A DNA stretch of 64,000 nucleotides, from contig JAHQIY010000013.1 in the NCBI GenBank assembly GCA_019054805.1, positions 2,418,001-2,482,000 of the forward strand, given 5' to 3'. This document shows, piece by piece, positions 1-12,500 of the stretch. The notes beneath the pieces are model-generated. The model saw only the letters and a list, made by a program, of their open reading frames with translations. It was not told the origin of the DNA and did not search any database. Within the stretch, counting starts at the first letter, position 1. Each line of letters begins with the position of its first letter. A program made the translations under genes and the position numbers. The DNA is from Brachionus manjavacas. Lineage: Eukaryota; Rotifera; Eurotatoria; Ploima; Brachionidae.

Positions 1-69
1 ACGATCCACAACTTAAGTAATATAAAACGTACTTAATCTTTGATCCTTAATTAAAAGAATTTAATTTAA

Positions 70-215
70 TAAGAATTCGAAAGCTCTGCAAAAAAATTGC
101 ACAGTTGAATACTTTTAAATGGCGTAAAAATTGCAGAATTTTTTGTATGCTTATTTTACAGCATTGAGCAAATTTTCTAAAATATTAAGCCTTTTACAGA
201 ATTACTTATACTCTG
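70..215. mobile_element. Decayed copy of the GGGGTTGTGAAG MITE family
   Basis: The stretch with CTCTGCAAAAAAATTGCACAG, a central TTTTAAATGG, CATTGAGCAAATTT and CTTTTACAGAATTA aligns, in reverse orientation, with the interior of the young MITE at 38847-39199. The terminal arms are too degraded to place. Non-coding. Confidence 0.55.
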
Positions 216-269
216 TTAGCTTAACTTTAGATTTAATTTGTATTTTGGTAAAACCAATATGGGTAAGGG

Positions 270-447
270 AAAACTTTTGATCAAAACATTTTAAATGCGC
301 AAATAAATTTCAATGCATACTTTACAAATTACAATCCTTTTTTTAAATATTAAATATTAAGCTTTTGAATGGTAAATTATAAAAAAAATTTAATTTCTGC
401 ATTTTAAATGTTTTGATCAAATGGCAAAGTAAAATTTTTGAGCAAAG
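270..447. mobile_element. Small palindromic MITE-like repeat
   Basis: CTTTTGATCAAAACATTTTA (about 271-290) is matched in inverse by TAAATGTTTTGATCAAA (about 404-420), and the right flank carries GGCAAAGTAAAATTTTTG, which is also the terminal motif of the palindromic element at 4081-4215. Two members of one short foldback family. No coding content. Confidence 0.5.
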
Positions 448-479
448 AGAGAAAATTGAGAATTGAACAGTTGTTCAAT

Positions 480-1255
480 GAACTGTCAATCCGACTTTTG
501 GCACCTTCCATTAGGGTCTGCATTGATGTTAGGCTGATTTCATGAATACATTTCCCATAGCATTCTGAGCCTCAATTGATGAATTTTTTTAAGAATTATG
601 GAAGTTAAAGTATTTAAGAAGTAAAACGCTTCGAAATGCTGACAAATTCATTTAGCACAAAGCTCTCATCTTGACTTAGTTATAAGCTCGTGTGTTGGAC
701 ACGAGCACATGGGTATAAAAAGGAATTACAAACTTCGGACATTACTATGATTCAAAAAAAGGCCTCTCCTTCACAAGATCCTTTAAATTACATACCAATT
801 GGCATAAAGAATTGTTTAGGAAAGTAATTGGAACGTATAGTCTATTCAAGATTGAACAATTTTTTTGAACAAAATTCACTCCTTATCCAGGAGCAATCTG
901 GATTTAGTTTTTAATCTTTTATTTTGTTAATTCAAAAAATTGTGGAATCGTTTTTTTTTAATAGAAAAAAAAGAGTTTGAGGCCTTTTTTTTGATATTTC
1001 CAAAGCTTTTGATGGTATTTGGAATGAAGATTTACTTTTTAAATTGATTAAAATAAATCCACCTTATTACTTGACTAACTGGATTAGATCCTTTTTAGAC
1101 TCTAGGACATTTGGGGTAAATGTGAATGACCACATGAGCGAATAATACCCATAAGCTGCAGGTGTATGGGTATACTTTAGTATGGTGTATAGGTATTAGG
1201 TGTACATCAAGGCTTAGTAATTAGTCCTCTTTTATTATCCTCTTTCTCAATGTGT
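480..1255 (+). pseudogene. LINE fragment: 5' segment plus decayed reverse transcriptase
   Basis: From about 747 the translation follows the LINE reverse transcriptase of 28342-28860: an IQKKASS-like start, PLNY, the block around NSLLIQEQSGF, the palm block with FDISKAFDGIW, and WIRSFLDS. There are several stops and indels. The upstream part (480-745) is matched in inverse at 13430-13720 immediately beside another copy of the same LINE, so it belongs to the element or to a shared host repeat. Clearly non-functional. Confidence 0.75.
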
Positions 1256-1311
1256 AATGTGTACATTAGTACCTTTGGGCCCGTCTATCCGATCTTTACG
1301 TAAGACGTATT

Positions 1312-1403
1312 GGAGCAGCTATTTATGCTCCTTGGTAACTTAAACGCTCATGGTTAAGTTAATCAACTTTCCAGTGATATCGACAAAGATGTCGCTATAT
1401 CAC
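1312..1403. other. Three consecutive hairpins
   Basis: Three inverted repeats follow one another: GGAGCA/TGCTCC (1312-1331), TAACTTA/TAAGTTA (1336-1361) and a long hairpin GTGATAT-CGACA/TGTCG-CT-ATATCAC (1374-1403) with a 4-nt loop. This patch is richer in G+C than its surroundings. It lies between LINE debris and a tail sequence (1500-1585) that recurs near 12260-12345. No function assigned. Confidence 0.5.
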
Positions 1404-1499
1404 ACAATTGATGGAATGTTTTGGCTTCCCAGCCACCCTCGTAGACTGTCGCATCCAATATTGACCAAAAATCTTCAATAGGTATAAATAAGAATTCCA

Positions 1500-1585
1500 T
1501 TCTTAGAACTTCAGAACGTTTAATAACTTAATAAAGCTTTTAAGCAATATTTATTGTGTTAATTATAAACCGGTTACAGTCACTT
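1500..1585 (+). repeat. Repeat tail shared in inverse with 12260-12345
   Basis: AGAACTTCAGAACGTTTAAT, ACTTAATAAAGCTTTTAA, CAATATTTATTGT and AACCGGTTACAG recur in reverse complement at about 12260-12345. Both copies lie downstream of a copy of the same LINE, suggesting parts of one larger composite repeat. Confidence 0.6.
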
Positions 1586-1589
1586 TTTG

Positions 1590-2795
1590 TCTGAATGATA
1601 CTTATTGATGAAGACTCACACATACATCTTGCTAAACTATCTGATTAATTAAATTTCCACTTTGAACGATTTATGGCTCCTTTCTCAGACACAGCAACCC
1701 AAGCTAAAAGTTTTTTCTAAAACTTGACCTTTTAATTATGCTTAACACTCTAGCTGGCGTCTACTGCTTGTCATTGAACTAATATCTCTTTCAGATTTGA
1801 AATTGCATCTATAATGTAAAAGTATAGACAACACAAACTTCACCCGTAAAGCTTGTGTCACATATCAAACACATGTTCTTTGCCTTGATGTCTGCTAAAA
1901 ATTCAAATAAAAATAAATTTTTTTGACTGCTTTTTTTTCACTAAATTATTTAATAGTTTGTAAGGCGGGTTAATGAATGATAAAACAAGTATACTTTTGA
2001 ATAGTTTATTAAATAATTGTTGAGCTCTAACAATTTATATAGTTAGTGTGATCACTAAAAATATCTCTCCAAGCACTGAGAATGGAATCATTATTTGTAC
2101 CCATGAGTTTATATAATTAAGACAAGATGTGAGCTATTATATAAATGTTTATATCAGCATCTAGAAGCGTCTATCTTCTGAGATACGTGACAATTGTATT
2201 AATTCTTTCTTATCATTGCGCATCAGTTGAGAAGCTGATGATCAAGTGATATGTAGGGTGTATTACAAGTTTCAATAGTTTATTAATTGATTTAAGAAGG
2301 CTTGGGCGAACTCTTTTGCCTTCAAGTTAGTTGTTAGTTTAGTTGTTCAGTTTATAATATTTACAAGCAAAAGAAATAAAATAAAAAAAAGGAAAAAAAA
2401 AATTCTTTTGAGATCAAACGAACCTATTGAGTAATTCTAGAGGAGTTTTTCTTTTGGTTGTTACGGTTCAATTTTCGTTGAGTTCTAAAATAAGAGGGTT
2501 AGAATTTAATCTATTTTTGAAAATACTTTTCACTAAGCGAGTAAATGCGATCATGTAATGTTTTAATAAATTAGTTGAAAATTAATTTTTAATTTTTACA
2601 TTCTTGCCGATAGAGCAGTAAACAAAGTGTTAAATTCAAATTAGTATTTAGATTAATATGAATGCATGAGTGAACAGAGCGAATGGCCAACAAGAGTCAT
2701 ACGACTTCACAGACCTCCATTTGTAATCATAATTTTGTGTTGAACAAGCATAAATAAATACAAATCGATAATTTGGCGCATACGTTTCAATAGCA
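1590..2795. other. Intergenic, nothing recognised
   Basis: AT-rich DNA upstream of the TANC-like gene. No conserved frame, clear repeat boundary or RNA gene was seen. It must hold the promoter and 5' UTR of the downstream gene, but no element can be pointed to. Confidence 0.4.
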
Positions 2796-3521
2796 ATGAG
2801 GCTTGTAAACGAATCTAGACGCATCGAATTCAACAATAACATTAGCATAGAAATAGATTATTCCGAATCGAATAGTTTGGTCGATGAGGCCGAAATCATC
2901 GAATCACAAAGTCTAGGAAATTGCACGCCCGACTTGACAAACAGCGACTTCTTGTCGATATCGGAGCGCTTAGAGAGCTACCAGCAAACATCGCTTCACT
3001 CGAACAAACCAGCCTCTTGTTCAAACACAGATGAGAGCGGCCGGTCAATAATGAACCGGGAGCCGCCTCTGCCTACAGCCACTCAAGCCAAACAAGATCT
3101 TATAAAACAACTAAACTTGTACATCTCGCTGAACAAACAAGTTGAACAGACACCGGCTAAAATGGTCAGTTTGAAGAGCGATTCGTTCACATCGCCTTCG
3201 TCATCGACTACATCAACTTCGTATCTATCCTCTTATTCATTCGAATCCAAAGATAACATAATTGCTAATAGGAGCAATAGCAGCAGAGCTAAAAAAAGGA
3301 TCAAGACGGTGATAAAAAAAAAGCAGAGTTTGGAGCGCGTTGACAAAATTGAGTGTGACATTGGCGACGATTCGGACCAGTATTTAGATGAAGTTGACTC
3401 GGACAAAATGCCCACTAGCAGATTCATTTTCAAAAAGCTCAAACCGCTCATACCCGCCAGTGCCTATGACAGTAGCGATAGATTTATCGGCAGAGAATGG
3501 CTCTTTAAAGAAATAGACAAA
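2796..3521 (+). CDS. TANC: TANC-like exon 1: Ser-rich N-terminus and GREWLF motif
   Basis: Encodes 242 residues. The first 210 are Ser/Asn-rich with a basic patch (AKKRIKTVIKKK) and look disordered. The end, DRFIGREWLFKEIDK, is the conserved lead-in to the TANC NTPase domain. The donor GTAAGT at 3522 is a strong consensus and splits the conserved block exactly where exon 2 resumes. The frame runs on for 20 codons into the intron and ends in a poly-T run, which is not part of the protein. Confidence 0.85.
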
Positions 3522-6500
3522 GTAAGTACACTCATGTTTTACTTTTTTTTTTTTTTTTTTAAGAGAAAAACCTATCAATAGTTATTTTTTTTGAAACATA
3601 TTATCTCTATTTGTTTAATCAATAAATTAGGCTGAAAACCTAAATGGTGAAACAGCCCAAAAATAAAAAAAAAGAAAACAAAGTGCACTCAGTTTAGATC
3701 ATTTGATATTAACTAATTTTATTAAAAAAATTGAAGATATTATTTAAAAATTTTTTTTTTTTCACAATTATTTACAGTGGTTTTCCGGATTTAGTAATTT
3801 ACGACAATTTACGTAAAAAATAGTAATTTTACTAGATTTAACGTAAAATTTAGTAAATTTCGAACATTTTACGTAAATTTATGTTAAAAAAAAAATGTCC
3901 AAAAATTTGAAATAATTTGGCACTTTTTTAAAAAATTGAATTTTTTTTTCCTTCAAAATTTATTTTCAAAATTATGTAAAAAAAAATTTACCATAATTTA
4001 CGTAAATTTTGGTAAAATGTCAAAATTACATTAAACATTTAAAAAAAGGTTAAAATTGAAAACATAAAATAAAATTATATTGGCAAAGTAAAATCTTTGT
4101 TCAATTTTCAATTTGCTTTTTTGGTTAAACATTTTAATTGCGCAATTTAAATGTATTGTATATTTGCAATAATTTAAAAAACTGTGTAAAATTGAACAAA
4201 GATTTTACTTTGCCATTATAATTAATTTAAATTAAAATCTAGATAAAAATTAAATTAATAGAAAATCAAGGAGGTTGGTCAAACAATTGAAAAGCATTAA
4301 ACTATTTAAGATATTTTTTTTAAAGTAAAAAAATGTAAATAAGAAATTTTTTCAATTTAATTACAAATTTTAATTAACGATTTTTTACCATTTTTTACCA
4401 TTTTTTTACTATTTTTACTATTAAATTGATTACATTTTACCAAAATTTACGTAAATTATGGTAGTAGTAGTAGTAGTTTAAAACTGTAGCGTGATGAATC
4501 ACGCGGAGCGCGTCAGCTATGCGACTGACGCCATGTGGCAGTTACCAATGTGTTTGTCTAAGTTGATCTTGAAAGTCTTGACATTAAGCGATTCTATGAC
4601 TTCGTTTGGGAGTGCATTCCAAGTGTTTGCAATTCTGTTGTTGAAGAATTCGTGTCTCTGATTGCAGCATCTCACTATTTCGCGTTTAAAGTGCCCTCTA
4701 TGACCACCTCTAGGTTCTCCGCATTTAGGATTTTCGTGCCAGTTGATTTCTTCTAGACCTTTTTCGAGTTTGTACTTTTGAATTAGATCGCCGCGAATTC
4801 TTCTGATGAATAATGATGATAAGCCTAATCTGTTGCATCTTATTTCATACGGAAGATGCCTTAACTCGTGAGAGACTTTGGTGGCTCTGTGTTGAACTTT
4901 TTCGAGTGTGTATTTATGGTAAATTTTTTTTTTTGCATAATTTTGAAAATAAATTTTGAAGAAAAAAAAATTCATTTTTTTAAAAAAGTGCCAAATTATT
5001 TCAAATTTTTGGACATTTTTTTTTTAACATAAATTTACGTAAAATGTTCGACATTTACTAAATTTTACGTTAAATCTAGTAAATAATCGTAAATTACTAA
5101 ATTCGGAACACCACTGTACATCTACGTATATTACAGTAAACAAGATGAATTCTTAGAATTAATCTGATTAGTAATGATGGTATATCTGATTCATTTGGTT
5201 ATGTCTTTGCAATTTAAAATTTAAACATTACAGAACTCTCTTAAATGAGCTAATTCATAAAAAAATTCTTGAATTTTGGTCCAAGTTTTTTTGCTTTCTA
5301 ACTTTCATGCCTTTTTCTATTTTTGAACTAACGTTGCTTTTTTATTCTAAAATTTTATTTGTAGGTAATATTTTTTCATTTAAAAAAAAAAACACAAAAA
5401 CACAAAAAATATCATTTTTATTTTTTCTCTCTTTATTATTTTTTTTCTTCTTACTTCTCCTTAAAGGAGGTTAATTCAATTCAATAATAATAATAATAAT
5501 CTGTATAAAAAATCATTAACAGACCATGGATTGACAATGAGCTTAATCCTTTTGTCTCCTTTTTTGTCCTTTACTTAATAAAAATAATCGGGTCTAGTCT
5601 ATTAGGTGAACAATTAATATTCACGGTAAAAGTGAACAAATTGTTCACCTAATTATTTTTACCCTGATAGGTGAACATGAAAATTCAAAAAGTTTTAGTT
5701 AAAAAATTTAGGTGAAAAATATTGAAAATAGGCGAACATTTGAAAAAAAAGTATTTGAGTTTTCGAATAAATTTATTTATTGAAATGAATTAACCTCCTT
5801 AAAGGAGAAGTAAAAAAAATAAAAATAATTTTTTTTTTTTAAATGAAAAATTATTACCTAAAAATAAAATCACACAAATAAAAAAGGAACATTAGTACGA
5901 AAATAGAATTTTATGCCTTGTGTCTTGTTAAATAAAAAACTTTAACTAATGACTTCGAGTTTTAATGCTTTTTATTTCACGCTCACCTTCAAATAAGCGT
6001 CCACGCAAATCCCACTCGACTGGATTAAGTTTTCCACAAATTAATTTTTCTATTTTTTCTTTAGATTTTTCATAACTAGAATTTTTTTGATTTTTCTTCG
6101 ATTAAAGCAGCTTTAACCTTACGTTGCTCATTTTCGATATTAGTCATAATTTCTTCATGTTCAGTTACTCTTTCAGTTAAATTGTCATCCACTACCTCAT
6201 CCACATCGTTAAAATATTATTAAAATCTTGATTTGAAGCAGTACTTATTGAATTTTCAGTTCTGTTTTTTTAGAGTTTGTTCTTCACTTTCTTTCTTCGT
6301 CCTCTTTGTCAAACTCTTCGCACTCAGCTTCATCGTCCTCAAAATCATCAATTCTATTTTGATCATTATTTAATGATTCAATATCTGAACCACCATCTGG
6401 ATATTAGCTGGATGCATCCATGATTTGACATAAACGTGACCCATGAACCAAATTTTTCTCTTTAACAACAATTAGATTCAAAAACTTTATTCATTTTTTT

Positions 6501-9500
6501 CTATTAAATTTCCAACAAATTTTGGAAAAATTTTGGATTTAAAAATAAGAATATTTATATTAAAATTTAAATTTGCAACATTATTCTTACAAATTTGTTT
6601 TCTATATTTTTTTCCTTATTCTAATATAAATTTTACAAGGAACAGTTAAAAATTGTCTTTTTGGCAAATTTTAAAGATAGAGTAGACCCGAATAATCATA
6701 AATACATAAATCAAATCAACGGGAGACGGACAAAATAAAGAAAAAAAAAATTGAAAATTTTAATAGCAAACATGAGACTAATTTGAGATTTTTGCGATTA
6801 GTGACAGATTATAAAAGTGAGAATATTGATGTATTTTTAGAAGGGTTAGGTAATAATTTACTAATTGATGAAGAAAAAAATTGAAAAAAAATTAATTAGA
6901 CTTTTTCATTAATAAAATTTTGAATTTGGGATTTTTTCTCTACATTTTTTTTTCCATGTAAATTCGATAGTTTTTTTCTATATTTTGTCACACTGACAAA
7001 TCAACATTTGAAGCATTTTTTGAGTATTTCATACAATGTATTAGTTGAATAATTTGTTATATTAATAAAAATATTTGAGACAATAATTCTCAAGATAAAG
7101 CAAACTGAGTTCTAAATAAACCATGTATTGACAATGACAATTTGTTTTGAAATTAGTTTTATTTTAACAAAATCTGAGATGAATTAAAGCAGTAGCTTTA
7201 GATAAGGGAATCCGGTTTTACCTGATTTTCAAAAATTAATTAAAATTTTAATAAAATAACAATTAATAATTGGGTAAAAATCTTAAAAAAAATAATTTTA
7301 AAAATTTCAATTTTAGTATGCATTGTTTAAAAATTCAAATTTCAGTTTCTTCACTGAAAAAAGAAATTAAGACTAATTGTTTAAACTTTATTTAAAATAA
7401 ATGACTCAAAATTATTGCAAATTTCATATTCACATTTTAAAGTACTTGGAATTTTAGCTGGATATTTAGCCGGATATCTTAAATGGTAGATTGGGCTTTC
7501 CGAGAGTGGAATTGTGGTTATCAACAAATATGTAGTTTTTGAATTCGCAATTTTGAAACTCTAAACACCTAATAAGTCTAACTAATTTTCTAACTAATAT
7601 TTAAAAATTTTACTTTTTTTTTTACGAAAGATTACCATTTTCAAATAAAATTTTAAGTATAATTACGCGAAAAAAATTATTTTTTTCCGAATTTAGGCTC
7701 AAAAAATTTAAAAAAGTCAAAGTTAGTATTTTTTGGAATTTTTACTTTTTTAAAAAAATTTACGTAATTTCCGGTAACTTTACGTAAATTCTGGTAAAAT
7801 CCGGATTTTGGTAGTTTTACGTAAAATTAAGTAAAAACAGAAAATCATGGCAGTACTGCATTTTATCCTTGAATTTTTATATTTTTTAATTCAATTTATG
7901 AAACAATTCCAATTATTTTTTTATCTAAAAACTTAATTTATTAATAATAATAAAAATAATAAAAGGCTACAACAGGTTAACTTTAGAGCAAGCTATTGCT
8001 TGCTATGGTAGCAATTTTTGCACCTTGAGGGCTCCCGAATCGTCTACTCTTTTCTTGAAGAGGTTTTTGCTTCTGGATGTGATAGTCTCTGTTGTTAAAT
8101 TGTTCCAATTATCAGCAACTCTATTCAACAGAAAATGTTCTCTGTAGCCATTCTTGGTTAACTGCTTTTCCAAACGGTGTTTGCTTCCGCGAATGCTCTG
8201 GTCCATCGACTGTAATGGAACTCATCAACTTATTCTGAAGTACTCAATTAAGTCACCTGTTTGTCTTCTTTCCTCTAGTGTTGTCAAGCCTAGCTTTTTG
8301 AGTCTGCAATCGTACGGCAAGTCCTTTATGATCTTTACCAGTTTAGTTGCTCGTCCTTGAACTCTTTCAAGCACTGCTATATCCTTTTTTTTGTAAGGAC
8401 TCCACACTGCCATGGCATATTACAAGTGTGGTCTTACAAATGCAATATATAGTTTTCGAAATGTCTGGAGTGTCCAACATTTGAAAGTTTTTTTCAGCAT
8501 AGCGAGGACGGAAAAAATTGATAAAAATCAGAAAGTTAACTTAAATTTTATCTCTGTTTTGTTCTTTGAGTGAACGATAAGCATCAAATTTACCATTTTT
8601 GAAAAGCTCATCGATCTGTTCAGAATAAACCTTAAAATTCCATTTGATCCGAAAGGAAGGTTGGCACTTAAGGATCGACTTGGTAAACTTTGACCAGATC
8701 ACGTTAAGAATCGTTTAGTTTTACGGGCGCTGCAAAGTGATTCAAAAAGTCAATACTGCAAAGTTCTGCAGCGCCCTCTTTCTTTAAATCCAACCAGAGT
8801 TGTAGAATAATCACGCATTACCCAAGTTATTCTTCGACTGTACTGACTTTGTTTTCTGAATTTTATACAAGTCTGATAATTTAGCAAAAAAAGTTGACTA
8901 TTGCGTTATGAAATATGCGGGACTGATTTGTAACGATGATTAAACCAAAATTTACATTCAGTGAAAATCTATTAGAAAAATCCTGATTTTATCAAAATTA
9001 AAACTTTTGATTTTTTTCAAGAATAAATAAAAATTTTTTAAAAAAATAGCAATTAATTTTTTTTCACGAGTTTTTGTAAATTTTCATTGATCTTTTATCT
9101 TTTATTTAGAAAAAAAAATAATTTTAAAAATCAATTTATTAATTCAATTTCAAGATTAAATTAAATTCATGTCTACAAGTGTAAATATCATTCAACTTTT
9201 GTGAAACGAGTTGAAACATATCGAAAGAAGAAAAAAACTTAATTTTTGATTAATTTATATAAACAGCAATAAACTCTCAAAATGATAGTTAACTAATTTA
9301 ATAAAATACTTTAAAGTCAAACTTTGTTTCATTTTAAGCTAAATCTTTTGATATTTTAAGGCATTTGAAAGCAATCAAATAATTGTACTAAATGGACAGC
9401 CGGGCACCGGCAAGACAAAGCTGTGCGAGTACCTATTCCAAAACTCATCACTTTACCACAACACCAGCAAACAATCCAACTCTTCCTCATCCTTTTGCTC

Positions 9501-12500
9501 ATCGTCTTCCTCAATAGACGCATTGAGTCAATCAAACAGTTCCAACTTGAACACCATTGGCTCCAACACAGCCCATTTGGTTAAGAACGTCTGTTCCAAT
9601 CTAGCCTGTGCTTACTTCTGCTCGCCAAACGACTCCCAAACAGCCCAAACATCCCAGTTTATCAACACACTAGCCTGGTCCTTGACCAACTTCGAGCCCC
9701 TGCGGTCACAATACAAATCGGTGTTGGCCGAGAACAGCAACAGTTTGCTCAAGAAAATACTCCATCCCTACATGTGTAGACTGGACTCGGACCTGATCAT
9801 GAAAAAATGCATCCTGGACCCTATCGACGCCCTAATGAGCTCAAGGTGTTCAAGTGTGAACAATTTGTGTGTGGTAATCGACGGCCTGGACTACGCACTG
9901 TCCGTCGATCACACTCCCAATTGCCTCAACAACCTAGCACTCTTTCTATCCAACAACATGCCACTCTTTCCCAAATGGTTCAAGCTGATCTTGACTGTGC
10001 GCAATGAAGAATGGCTGCGCAAGTCCACACTCAAGTATCACGTGATCAATCTAGACTCCAGATCACCGCAAAGCTTTTCCAACTATTTAAACAAAGACCT
10101 CAATGACTACATCATACACAGACTGAACAAATGTGTGGACATTCAAAAAAATATTCTCCATTTCAACAGTAGCCAGTCGCCTAGTCTGAGCCGGTACGGC
10201 ACCTGGACCAGCAATAAGTTGGACTCGAATTTTCAGCTCAAGTTTGTGCAGCACTTGTCTCACTTGGCCGAGAACAACTATTTGTTCATTAAGCTTGTTC
10301 TCGACTTGATCACCAAAGGAAATTTGACAATTAAAAACTCAAATTTTAAGGTGTTGCCAAAAAATTTTGACCATTTGGTCAAACTTTATTTTAACCTTAA
10401 ATTTCAGTCGAACATATCCTATGAAAAATTGGCCTGCCACGTATTCACATTGCTACTGAGCTCGCCAAGACCACTCAGCGTCCAAGAGCTGTACGAATCA
10501 ATCAACTGTTCAAGTTTGAACTCGGACAAATGCGCTCTAAATGAGCTCATCGACCAGCTTAATCATATTGATTGTTTCGTAAGCTCTTTTCAGTACTATG
10601 AGCCTGACTCGGCCAGGACTAGAATGTACACATTCTCTCATCCGGGTCTGCGCGACTGGTGGATGCAATTTCACTCAAAAAGTTCCAAACAAATATACTC
10701 CATTAAATGGGGGAGCTTTCTTCTTGGTCTCAATTTATTCAGATCTATTGAATTCAATCTCAAAATTGTTCAAAGTAATTTTTTTTTAATTTTTTGTCTT
10801 TTTAATTTTTTGATGCAAAGTTGAGCTTATTAAAAAAAATTAAAATTATTATTTTAAAATTTTTTTGATTCATTCAAGTTTATGATCATCTGTTGATTTT
10901 GCAAAAAAACTTTTCTCACGCTTTTTATACTAGGATTCTAATCATTGAGGATAATTTTTTTTACAAATTTAAAAAATAGGCTTTGCTTTGGTATATCATT
11001 ATTTGGACAAACTATTTTCGACATGCTAGAATTAGACAGGTAAATTTCGACACGTTTTGTATGAGAAATTTTTATTTCGAAATTAATTTGACAAATAAAA
11101 ATTAGACTTGAATTAATTAGACAAGATTAGACATAATAAAATAATAATTCATAAAAAAATTAATAATCAATTAATAAAGATAAATTATAAAAAATCAAGT
11201 AATTGATTATAACAAAAATCAGAAATAATTTGATTGATTTGTTCTTCTTGTTTAACATAAACCGGTTTTTCCTGTTAACTTGTCCAGTACTTAATCTTAA
11301 ATATTCATTTTCTGTGTTTTACTGCTCTCGTTTTAAACTATTAATTAAACTAAGTAAATGCGGATGTGAATTAATTGTCGACTTAAGGGCATTATGCCAT
11401 CTTTCTAAATTATTGTTAGTCCTAGGGCGACCTAATACAGTACGATCATAACAGTTCCATAGCTCATGTTCAAATCGTGAATCCTTACGACTTGGAACTT
11501 TTGTTCTTTTTTTGCCCCTATACATTTGAATATTTGTCGAAACACTACATGTCAAGTTTTTTTTTCTGTCGAATATATATTTTCTGAAAATAAAAATTTC
11601 ATGTCAAAGTATTAATTATCTGAAAATTGTTTTGTCGAAACAAGGCATATCCCATAGCTTTGATTATATTTTTTCGATTTTAATTAAAAAAATTTTTTTA
11701 TCAGGATGGGCACTTTTGTAGCTAGTTTTTGTTTTGTATATAAAAGCATATATTTTCTATATTTCTATACATATAAGTTTTGTATATATTTTCTCTATGT
11801 TTCATTATTAAAACTTTCTAAGCAAACGTTTAATGAGTCACTTATTCCATTTTGTTCAGTTTCGATTACCTGCTCCAATTTTAAGTAGTAGTAGTAGTAG
11901 TAGTAGTAGTGAAAGCTGTGACACAGGCGAACCTGTGTGAACGCAGTTTATAAGGCTACATTATATCAGCTAAAATCCTTATCTGCTATGCCAATTTCTA
12001 AACCTGATATACCGATCTCCTAAAATTTAAATCTCAGATTTCATTTTCTTTCAGGTAGTCTTCAAAGCCATTAGGAAAGCATAGGACAACCGAAAACTTA
12101 ATAAGGTTTCACTTCTATTCTTGTTTACAATCTGTAAGTTATATCAACACTAGGACAGCACAGTTGAAAGTGGCAATGCAAATAAGCAGATCGTTTGCCA
12201 AGATGAATGCCGAGCAGGAGATTGCTTTTCTTCATCACTGAGCATCCCTGCAAGTCTAAAAGAATGGCTGTAGCCGGTTTTTAATAAAAACAATAAATAT
12301 TGTTTTTAAAAGCTTTATTAAGTTATTGAACGTTCTGAAGTTCTATTTATTTATTTGTTAATCTGTACCGATTCTATGCTCCTTCAGAATAAAAAATATA
12401 TATAAAAAAAATTAAAAAAAAAGTTAAATAAAAAGAAGAAAAAATGAACTTAAACAAGGAAAAGCATAATCCAAAATAATAGAAATTTTTATTCTCATTT

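Larger units (their letters stand above)
3775..5116. mobile_element. Tc1/mariner-like MITE with long inverted arms, carrying a LINE tail
   Basis: The arms at about 3775-4015 and 4917-5116 are inverse copies starting CAGTGGT(T/G)TTCCG(G/A)ATTTAG. Both ends are flanked by TA (3773-3774, 5117-5118), the Tc1/mariner target duplication. The interior is rich in TTTACGTAAA-type motifs. No transposase remains. A LINE 3' end (4460-4915) and a small palindrome (4081-4215) are nested inside. Confidence 0.75.

Noticed and set aside
2220-2275. CTGATGA motif suggesting a hammerhead ribozyme
   Set aside because: No GAAA core partner or flanking stems in the required order.
2648-2848. Antisense frame at the TANC start
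   Set aside because: Overlaps the conserved gene on the other strand and has no independent support.
5455-5815. AAGGAGG motifs resembling ribosome binding sites
   Set aside because: Eukaryotic context; they are the inner ends of a foldback repeat with no ORF downstream.
11706-11888. 60-codon plus-strand frame
   Set aside because: Phe/Tyr-rich translation of AT-rich intron DNA ending at a LINE (TAG)n tail.
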